From assembly GCA_010025655.1 (NCBI GenBank), contig RGSV01000022.1:1-11408 (forward strand): a DNA stretch of 11,408 nucleotides, given 5' to 3'. Made by a program: the position numbers and the translations under genes. The notes under the pieces were generated by a model. It saw only the letters and a list, made by a program, of their open reading frames with translations, did not search any database and had not been told where the DNA came from. Below are positions 1 to 5,066 of the stretch, one piece after another; positions within the stretch are counted from its first letter, which is position 1; each line of letters begins with the position of its first letter. Origin of the DNA: Acidimicrobiia bacterium (GTDB lineage Bacteria; Actinomycetota; Acidimicrobiia; Acidimicrobiales; Ilumatobacteraceae).

Positions 1-1
1 A

Positions 2-799
2 CTCGCCCACGTCGCCTATGTTGGCGCCGGTGTGCTCGGCAGCGCCGTGTCGATGGATAAGGCCACCACCAAGCGCGTGCTCGCCGCCGAGGGTATCGCG
101 CAACCAAGGTTCGTCGCACTGCGCGAAGACCAGCTGACGCACGCCGCAGGCGGCACAGGTACTGGTAGCTCCAGCATCACCGCAGCAGCTCGTCTCGATG
201 ACGTCGTTGCGCAGCTCGGGCTGCCACTGTTCGTGAAGCCCGCCAACATGGGCTCGTCGGTCGGAGTCGTAAAGGTGAAGTCGCGCGACGAACTTGAGAC
301 TGCAGTTCGCGCCGCGCTCGTCTACGACGAGTGGGTGCTGTTTGAAGAAGCCGTCACGGGTCGCGAGATTGAAGTCTCAGTACTCGGCAATCGCCAACCG
401 CGCGCGTCGGTGGCTGGCGAAATCGTTCCTGGTCGAGAGTTTTACGACTATGAAGACAAATACGAAGGTGGCGGCGCACAACTGCTGGTGCCTGCCCAAC
501 TCAGCGATGCCGACTCGGCGGCCGTGCGCGAGATGGCGATTCGGGTGTTCAATGCAGTCCGCGCCGAGGGCATGGCGCGCGTCGACTTTTTCTACGAAGA
601 GAAGCGTGCCGACGGCAGCACCGGTCGCGGGTTCTTGTGTAACGAGATCAACACGATTCCGGGGTTTACGCCGATATCGATGTACCCGAAACTGTGGCAA
701 GCCACCGGGCTTTCGTACTCGGCCTTACTCGATGAACTCGTCACTCTCGCGCTCGACCGCCACGAGCGCCGCTCGAAGTTCCGCACCACCAAGCGCTAG
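2..799 (+). CDS. ddl: D-alanine--D-alanine ligase, C-terminal part (5' end outside window or missing)
   Basis: Ddl joins two D-alanines using ATP to make the D-Ala-D-Ala dipeptide that MurF adds to the peptidoglycan precursor in the cytoplasm. The frame is open from base 2, and the first residues (YVGAGVLGSAVSMDK) are the conserved Ddl stretch at the start of the ATP-grasp region, so translation begins upstream of the window. Visible ATP-grasp signatures are FVKPANMGSSVGV (about 230-270), EEAVTGREIEVSVLG (about 344-390), ARVDFF with a metal-binding Asp near 584, and the metal and substrate motif NEINTIPGFTPISMYPKLW (about 641-697). A Gly/Ser/Thr-rich loop at about 140-180 looks like a variable surface insertion. 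About 265 residues are visible, against roughly 350-375 for full actinobacterial enzymes. The missing part is the N-terminal domain, and a matching N-terminal piece lies inverted right after the stop codon. Family identity is very certain; whether the gene is intact upstream cannot be seen. Confidence 0.93.
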   Translation, partial: LAHVAYVGAGVLGSAVSMDKATTKRVLAAEGIAQPRFVALREDQLTHAAGGTGTGSSSITAAARLDDVVAQLGLPLFVKPANMGSSVGVVKVKSRDELETAVRAALVYDEWVLFEEAVTGREIEVSVLGNRQPRASVAGEIVPGREFYDYEDKYEGGGAQLLVPAQLSDADSAAVREMAIRVFNAVRAEGMARVDFFYEEKRADGSTGRGFLCNEINTIPGFTPISMYPKLWQATGLSYSALLDELVTLALDRHERRSKFRTTKR

Positions 800-1072
800 T
801 CGCCGCGCACCCGCGATCACTTCACCCAACGACGATGGTTGACCAGTCGCTTCTAGCCGCTCGGGCAACGAATCTCTACCGCGTGAGAGTGCGGCCATCG
901 CGCCTTCGGCGAGCATCCATTTACCCTCTCGCGAGATGCCGATGGTGGTTACTTGATACTTCGCTGGGTCGAGTGCACGCAAGACGTGCGCCGCCGTCAC
1001 GCAACTTACGTCATGCTCGGCCGATTCGCCGCCAAACACGACGATCACATGGGTGCGCGAGCGCGAATTCAC
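725..1072 (-). pseudogene. ddl: Inverted N-terminal fragment of D-alanine--D-alanine ligase
   Basis: Read on the minus strand from a GTG at 1072, the first ~87 residues are a clear Ddl N-terminal domain. The signature VFGGESAEHDVSCVTAAHVL sits at residues 11-30, followed by a stretch typical of the family (YQVTTIGISREGKWML, then LPERLEATG and SLGEVIAG). Homology stops near residues 86-88 (about 806-815). There the expected strand leading to the VLHGPxGEDGTxQG motif should follow. Instead the frame runs antisense into the 3' end of the + strand ddl and meets a stop at 725, giving a 115-residue open frame whose last ~28 residues are not Ddl. The fragment keeps a start codon with an in-frame stop directly upstream and a TACCGT hexamer 8 nt before the GTG, so it looks like the genuine 5' end of a ddl gene that was divergent from murF. 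It cannot be functional as Ddl because it lacks the ATP-grasp domain. A chimeric contig is an alternative explanation. Confidence 0.85.
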
Positions 1073-1080
1073 TCATCTCA

Positions 1081-1086
1081 ACGGTA
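1081..1086 (-). promoter_or_regulatory. Putative -10 element (TACCGT) for the inverted ddl 5' fragment
   Basis: On the minus strand the hexamer TACCGT fits the actinobacterial TANNNT -10 consensus and lies 8 nt before the GTG at 1072, which would give a leaderless or nearly leaderless transcript. No Shine-Dalgarno sequence or convincing -35 box is visible. Five other starts in the window have a similar arrangement, which is the main support. Confidence 0.35.
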
Positions 1087-1095
1087 CTTGCCTCG

Positions 1096-1101
1096 TACGC
1101 T
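1096..1101 (+). promoter_or_regulatory. Putative -10 element (TACGCT) for murF
   Basis: TACGCT fits TANNNT and lies 10 nt upstream of the ATG at 1112. The same hexamer precedes the small zinc-ribbon gene at 3709. No Shine-Dalgarno sequence lies between it and the start, suggesting a leaderless or very short-leader transcript. It sits in the 39-bp space shared with the divergent ddl fragment. Confidence 0.38.
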
Positions 1102-1111
1102 TGATGTTCGT

Positions 1112-2419
1112 ATGCGGTTCATGGCAACAGACGTTGCGCATGCCGTAGGTGGTCGTCTCAGCGGCAAGAACGCACACCTTGCCGGTGCCACCTTTGACTC
1201 GCGCACTTTGCAGATGGGGCAGTTGTTTGTGCCAATCATCGCCGAACGTGACGGACACGAATACATCGATGAAGCATTGACACGCGGGGCAGGCGCCTAT
1301 CTCACCTCACGCGAACCGGGGCGCGGTACCGCGATTGTGGTGCCCGACACGCTCGAAGCACTTCGCCAACTCGGTCGCTTCGCGCGTGAGTCGCTCGCCG
1401 ATCGAGTGCGACACCGAGTAGTAGGTATCACTGGGTCGGTGGGTAAGACCACCACCAAAGATTTTGCAGCAGCTGCAATCGGGTCAGCCTTGAAGGTTGC
1501 GGCAAGTTCGCGTTCGTTCAATAACGACCAGGGTGTGCCCATCACCTTGCTCAACGCCCACGACGACACCGAAGCACTAGTGCTGGAAATGGGCATGCGT
1601 GGCCACGGGCAAATCACGCGCCTTACCGAAGTCGGTCTGCCTCGCATCGGCATCGTTACTGCGGTCGCCGAAGCCCACAGTGCCCTGCTCGACGACCTCG
1701 ACGGCATCGCACGCGCCAAGGGCGAACTCGTCGAAGCACTTCCAAGTGACGGCGTGGCAATCTTGAATGCCGACGACGAGCGGGTGCTCGCGATGAGAGC
1801 CCGCACGTCAGCGCGAGTGGTCACATTCGGAGAATCGTCTGAAGCCACGGTCTGTATCACTCGAGTTGACCTCGACGATCGTGCCCACGCCACCGTTCAC
1901 CTCGCCACGCCATGGGGCGACGTGTCGTTTGCCTTGCCGATCGCCGGTCGCCACAGTGCCCACAACGCGGCGGCAGCGATTGCCGCAGCGGGTGAGTGTG
2001 GTGTCGATGTTCACGCAGCCGCGGCCGCCCTCACATCGGCGCCCATGTCGCCCAACCGAATGCATCTGCACACCACGGCGCGCGGGGTGACGCTGATCGA
2101 CGACGCTTACAACGCCAACCCAAAGTCGATGGCTGCCGCATTTGACACGCTTGCAGCGGTGCCAGCGCGACGTCGCGTCGCATTTGTCGGCGTCATGGCC
2201 GAGCTGAAGAACCCCGAGATCTCACACCGCGCCATGGCTGCTCTGGCCCGTCGCCACGAGATTGAGTTGATTTGTGTCGATACCAATTTGTATGGCGAAG
2301 AGTCGATAACGCTGCAAGCAGCAATCGCTCGCGTCGGCGAGTTTGGTGACGGCGATGCCGTGTTGGTGAAGGGCTCTCGTGTGGCTGGTCTCGAGCGCCT
2401 CGTGGCTGCCTTCGCCTAG
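1112..2419 (+). CDS. murF: UDP-N-acetylmuramoyl-tripeptide--D-alanyl-D-alanine ligase (MurF)
   Basis: MurF is a cytoplasmic ATP-dependent ligase that adds D-Ala-D-Ala to the UDP-MurNAc-tripeptide, the last cytoplasmic step of stem-peptide synthesis. The 435-residue protein has a Mur N-terminal domain (about 1-100) and the ATP-binding loop GITGSVGKTTTK (105-116). It also has SFNNDQGVP (135-143), the LEMGMRGHGQI stretch (158-168), a Mur-type His at 189 followed by ARAKGEL whose Lys (203) is the usual carbamylated position, and NADD at 219-222. The C-terminal domain carries IDDAYNANPKSM (329-340) and ends with VKGSRVAGLERL. The length is normal. I chose the ATG at 1112 because the frame is open far upstream but that sequence overlaps the ddl fragment and shows no MurF homology, and because a TACGCT hexamer lies 10 nt before it. 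The ATG at 1121 is a possible alternative. Its substrate is made by Ddl, which explains the neighbourhood. Its stop codon overlaps the stop of the convergent MFS gene. Confidence 0.96.
   Translation: MRFMATDVAHAVGGRLSGKNAHLAGATFDSRTLQMGQLFVPIIAERDGHEYIDEALTRGAGAYLTSREPGRGTAIVVPDTLEALRQLGRFARESLADRVRHRVVGITGSVGKTTTKDFAAAAIGSALKVAASSRSFNNDQGVPITLLNAHDDTEALVLEMGMRGHGQITRLTEVGLPRIGIVTAVAEAHSALLDDLDGIARAKGELVEALPSDGVAILNADDERVLAMRARTSARVVTFGESSEATVCITRVDLDDRAHATVHLATPWGDVSFALPIAGRHSAHNAAAAIAAAGECGVDVHAAAAALTSAPMSPNRMHLHTTARGVTLIDDAYNANPKSMAAAFDTLAAVPARRRVAFVGVMAELKNPEISHRAMAALARRHEIELICVDTNLYGEESITLQAAIARVGEFGDGDAVLVKGSRVAGLERLVAAFA
2416..2419. other. Overlapping convergent stop codons of murF and the MFS gene
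   Basis: A palindromic CCTAGG at 2415-2420 supplies TAG on both strands. murF stops at 2417-2419 and the MFS gene at 2418-2416 on the other strand. No intergenic terminator is possible here, so any transcription end must lie inside the opposite gene. Confidence 0.9.
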
Positions 2420-3675
2420 GCGGCGCGTTCGTCAATCGCGCGGGTGTTGCACCACCACGCCAACACCAGCGCCCACGCTGCACCAAGAAACAGCAACCAC
2501 CTCGTGCCGTATTGGTCGACCAGCGGGCCGAACACCATGTTGCCGATTGGCACCGTGCCGCCGAACGACATGAACCACAGCGCCATTGTGCGGCCGCGCT
2601 CGTGCGGAGCGAGGCGCCCTTGCATCACGGTTGACATCGCCGTAGTGGTGAAGAAATACGACACGCCGAGAAGAAACCCAGTGATGAACGCCGGCACCGC
2701 CGACCGCGAAGCGGCGAACCCCGCCATGGCGACTGCGTTAGCGAGAAAACCCCAGCGAATCATCACGCGCGGATCTCTTCCGACAAACACGGTGCCGAGA
2801 GCGAGCCCGCCGAGTGCAGCGCCGAGTGCCCATGTGGCGTACAGCCACTTGTAGATGGCACTCGAATCGTTGATGCCGAAGTTCAACTCGGCAACAGCGG
2901 GGAAGAGCCCGATGTAGGGCAGCGAGATGAGCGAATACAACGCCAAGCTGAGCAACAGTCGACGAACCACCGGGCGTTCTTTCGCGACGCGGAAAGCAAA
3001 GGTGAATCGCTTCCACCCGCGCGTGGGGTCGGGGGCGTGGTGCGGTGTCTGCGTGCGCGACAGCGCCCACACCACCAACAGATACGTAAGTGCGTTGAAA
3101 GCAAAGAAGTGCCATGCTTCAGCGCCGAGTGGTGAGAGCAACGCCACCAGGATTGGCCCAATCACTCGTGAACCGTTGATGAGTGTGGAATTCAACGACA
3201 TCGCGCCGGGCAGATCGTGCTGCGGCACGAGCGAGGGCAGCAATGCCGACCATGCCGGCATATTCAGTGCACCGCCGATGCCCACACCAAGCTGTGCGAG
3301 AAAGATCGCCCAGATTGGCGCGTCGACGCGCGCCAGCGCAGCCAGCACCACACTGAAGGTGAGCATCACTAACTGCATCGCCTGCAGCCACTTGCGACGA
3401 TCGACGGCATCAGCGATGACACCAGCGGGGATTGCCAGCAAGAGCAATGGCCCCATCTGCGCCAAGATGAGCAGTGCCACCACCGACGCCTTGCCGGTGC
3501 GGTTGTAGATATAGATCGGTAAGACGACGTTTTGAATCCATGAGCCGATGTTCGACCCGAATGACGCGATGAAGATGCGGCGGAACTGTTCGTGCGAGAG
3601 GGCTGAGCGCGCACTGCCCGGTCTGATAATTGGCAGTTCACCCGTTTCGGTGGCGAGAGGAGAACTATCAGTCAT
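2416..3675 (-). CDS. Major facilitator superfamily transporter (EntS/MFS_3-like exporter)
   Basis: This 419-residue polytopic membrane protein probably exports a small molecule using the proton gradient; the substrate is unknown. A polar ~30-residue N-terminus is followed by alternating hydrophobic segments consistent with about 12 transmembrane helices. The MFS motif A is visible between helices 2 and 3 as GVIADAVDRRKW (85-96). The stretches NMPAWSALLPSLVP (138-151) and LNSTLINGSRVIGPIL (161-176) resemble the EntS-like MFS_3 group, which includes enterobactin-type exporters. A weaker motif-A-like segment (GPLVDQYGTR, 383-392) sits in the C-terminal half. I prefer the ATG at 3675 over an in-frame upstream start near 3720, because the upstream extension would run through the start of the divergent gene and lacks family-like sequence. 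It converges on murF with overlapping stop codons and diverges from the small zinc-ribbon gene with 33 bp between starts. Family assignment is secure; the substrate is not. Confidence 0.9.
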   Translation of the reverse strand: MTDSSPLATETGELPIIRPGSARSALSHEQFRRIFIASFGSNIGSWIQNVVLPIYIYNRTGKASVVALLILAQMGPLLLLAIPAGVIADAVDRRKWLQAMQLVMLTFSVVLAALARVDAPIWAIFLAQLGVGIGGALNMPAWSALLPSLVPQHDLPGAMSLNSTLINGSRVIGPILVALLSPLGAEAWHFFAFNALTYLLVVWALSRTQTPHHAPDPTRGWKRFTFAFRVAKERPVVRRLLLSLALYSLISLPYIGLFPAVAELNFGINDSSAIYKWLYATWALGAALGGLALGTVFVGRDPRVMIRWGFLANAVAMAGFAASRSAVPAFITGFLLGVSYFFTTTAMSTVMQGRLAPHERGRTMALWFMSFGGTVPIGNMVFGPLVDQYGTRWLLFLGAAWALVLAWWCNTRAIDERAA

Positions 3676-3693
3676 GTGTGAGCCGCGGCGTTC

Positions 3694-3700
3694 TACGCTA
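3694..3700. promoter_or_regulatory. Putative bidirectional -10 element (TACGCTA / TAGCGTA)
   Basis: TACGCT (3694-3699, + strand) lies 9 nt before the ATG of the zinc-ribbon gene at 3709. The complementary strand of the same seven bases reads TAGCGT (3700-3695), 19 nt before the ATG of the MFS gene at 3675. Both fit TANNNT, so one symmetric heptamer could serve as the -10 for both divergent genes. No -35 box or Shine-Dalgarno sequence is evident on either side. Confidence 0.38.
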
Positions 3701-3708
3701 GGTGTCGC

Positions 3709-3924
3709 ATGAGTGCACAACCTGTATCAACAGGGTCGATTGCGTCACACGAGTCGTCTGAGACGCGCACTGCGACCCAAGTGCCCGTGCCACGGGCCGA
3801 AACATCGTGCAACGCGCGATTCGCGATCTTCAGTGAATGCCCGCAGTGTGGTCATGCACTACACCCCGAACACGCGCACTACAAGTGCGCTGGCTGCGGG
3901 TGGCGCGACAGCTGCTGCGACTAG
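3709..3924 (+). CDS. Small Cys/His-rich zinc-ribbon protein, function unknown
   Basis: This 71-residue protein has a Ser/Thr-rich polar N-terminal half (about 1-35) and a compact C-terminal half with two CxxC knuckles, C44/C47 and C60/C63. Between them are H52, H55 and H57, and the tail is RDSCCD. The CPxCG...CxGCG pattern is typical of a rubredoxin-like zinc ribbon that holds one zinc ion, and the HAHYKC and RDSCC stretches look like parts of a conserved family rather than random sequence. There is no signal peptide or membrane segment, so it should be cytoplasmic. The start ATG lies 9 nt after a TACGCT hexamer. It is divergent from the MFS gene over 33 bp and convergent with the LLM oxidoreductase. 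I do not recognise a characterised homologue; a nucleic-acid or protein-binding role is only a guess. Confidence 0.72.
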   Translation: MSAQPVSTGSIASHESSETRTATQVPVPRAETSCNARFAIFSECPQCGHALHPEHAHYKCAGCGWRDSCCD

Positions 3925-3931
3925 TTCACCG

Positions 3932-3945
3932 CTCGCAGGCGCGAG
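3932..3945. terminator. Weak GC-rich hairpin between convergent genes
   Basis: CTCGC (3932-3936) pairs perfectly with GCGAG (3941-3945) around a 4-nt loop, eight bases after the zinc-ribbon stop codon. There is no T-run, so this is at best a weak or factor-assisted terminator. A second CTCGC/GCGAG hairpin lies at 3970-3982. Confidence 0.25.
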
Positions 3946-3989
3946 TAGGTCGTCGTACCGTGTCGCACTCTCGCTACGCGAGCAGGTCG
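3932..3989. repeat. Imperfect 38-bp-spaced direct repeat at the 3' end of the LLM gene
   Basis: The segment 3932-3952 and the segment 3970-3989 share the layout CTCGC, a 3-4 nt spacer, then GCGAG(T/C)AGGTCG, with further looser similarity downstream. On the minus strand the second copy encodes the last residues of the LLM protein (MYGDLLA, stop). The first copy, beyond the stop and in another frame, would encode RYDDLLA. This looks like a small local duplication of the gene's 3' tail, placed in the convergent intergenic space. Confidence 0.45.
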
Positions 3990-5017
3990 CCGTACATCGA
4001 CAACATCGATGCAGGTCCTCCCACCAAAAAGGTGGTGACTGCAGTTTCCTTCCACTTCGGCAGCTCACCTTTGATTTTGTCGAGCGGGCCGACGAGTGCG
4101 ACATCTTCGACCATCTCAAGCGGAATCAATGCGGCCGCCTCTTTTTTCTTGCCCTGCAAGTAGAGCTCTTGCACCTGGTTGGCGATGTGCTCCCAACCCA
4201 TACGCGCGAACACCTCAAAGTGAAAGTTCGCTCCCTTTGCACCCATGCCGCCCGCGTAGAGCGCGACGAACGGGCGAATGAAGTCGGCACACTTGTCTGC
4301 ATCGTCCCCGGGTACGACGAACAGCGACGACACCACTTCAAATCGATCGCGCTTCGATGCGTCGCCTGACTTAGCAAAGCCTTCGTCGAGGCAACGGCGG
4401 TAATGCGCGTCGTCTTTCGGCGAATAGAACAGTGGTAGCCATCCGTCGCAGATCTCGGCAGCAAGTGCGACGTTCTTCGGGCCTTCTGCCGCCAAGTAGA
4501 TGGGGATCTCCTTGCGAAACGGGTGAATCGTGCTCTTCAGCGCTTTGCCCAAACCGAGGCCGCCTTCGCGCAGCGGCATGTCATAGAACTCGCCGTGAAA
4601 ATCGACGGGCTCATCACGTCGCACGATGCGTCGCACGATGTCGACATACTCCCGCGTGCGGGCGAGCGGTTTCGGGTAGGGCTGGCCGTACCAACCTTCC
4701 ACCACTTGCGGGCCCGACGCACCGAGACCGAGAATCAACCGCCCCTCGCTCAGGTGATCGAGTGTCATCGCTGACATGGCGGTCGCAGCAGGGGTGCGCG
4801 CACTCATCTGCACGATGCCGGTGCCGAGTTTGATCTGTTTGGTCTGCGAACCCCACCAAGCGAGTGGCGTGAGTGCGTCACTGCCATACGCCTCGGCAGT
4901 CCACAATGAATGAAAGCCGAGTTTGTCGGCTTCTTTCACCGCCTCGACAACACCAGCAGGAGGACCAGAGCCCCAGTAGCCAGTGTTGTAACCGAGTTTT
5001 TTGTCGTGTGCAGCCAT
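3974..5017 (-). CDS. LLM-class F420-dependent oxidoreductase, Rv3520c-like family
   Basis: This 347-residue protein of the bacterial luciferase-like fold is probably a cytoplasmic enzyme using reduced coenzyme F420 to transfer hydride to an unknown organic substrate. The N-terminus (KKLGYNTGYWGSGPP) and the following AVKEADKLGFHSLWTAEAYGSDA match the first barrel strand and helix of this group. Further family features are KLGTGIVQMSARTPA, AMTLDHLSEGRLILGLGASGPQVVEGWYG, the REYVDIVRRI helix and the IPIYLAAEGPKNVALAAEICDGWLP segment. The length equals that of the mycobacterial Rv3520c type as I remember it. The start is the ATG at 5017, 6 nt after a TAGGGT hexamer. It lies 49 bp downstream of the arylsulfatase in the same direction but seems to have its own promoter, so it may or may not belong to the sulfatase operon. 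Its 3' end converges on the zinc-ribbon gene. The reaction is unknown, and use of F420 is inferred from family membership only. Confidence 0.92.
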   Translation of the reverse strand: MAAHDKKLGYNTGYWGSGPPAGVVEAVKEADKLGFHSLWTAEAYGSDALTPLAWWGSQTKQIKLGTGIVQMSARTPAATAMSAMTLDHLSEGRLILGLGASGPQVVEGWYGQPYPKPLARTREYVDIVRRIVRRDEPVDFHGEFYDMPLREGGLGLGKALKSTIHPFRKEIPIYLAAEGPKNVALAAEICDGWLPLFYSPKDDAHYRRCLDEGFAKSGDASKRDRFEVVSSLFVVPGDDADKCADFIRPFVALYAGGMGAKGANFHFEVFARMGWEHIANQVQELYLQGKKKEAAALIPLEMVEDVALVGPLDKIKGELPKWKETAVTTFLVGGPASMLSMYGDLLA

Positions 5018-5023
5018 GCAGCG

Positions 5024-5029
5024 ACCCTA
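5024..5029 (-). promoter_or_regulatory. Putative -10 element (TAGGGT) for the LLM oxidoreductase
   Basis: On the minus strand TAGGGT fits TANNNT and lies 6 nt before the ATG at 5017, the spacing expected when transcription starts at the A of the start codon. No Shine-Dalgarno sequence or -35 match is visible. Confidence 0.42.
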
Positions 5030-5066
5030 CTCGCCGAAGGTTGTTCGGCAGTCGGTCGGAATGTCG

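Noticed and set aside
953..1111. An upstream extension of murF by 53 residues from 953
   Set aside because: This stretch is antisense to the well-conserved Ddl N-terminal fragment, shows no MurF homology, and the normal MurF N-terminus begins at 1112 or 1121.
2927..3508. A 193-codon + strand open frame antisense to the MFS gene
   Set aside because: It mirrors the codon bias of the real minus-strand transporter gene and has no recognisable features.
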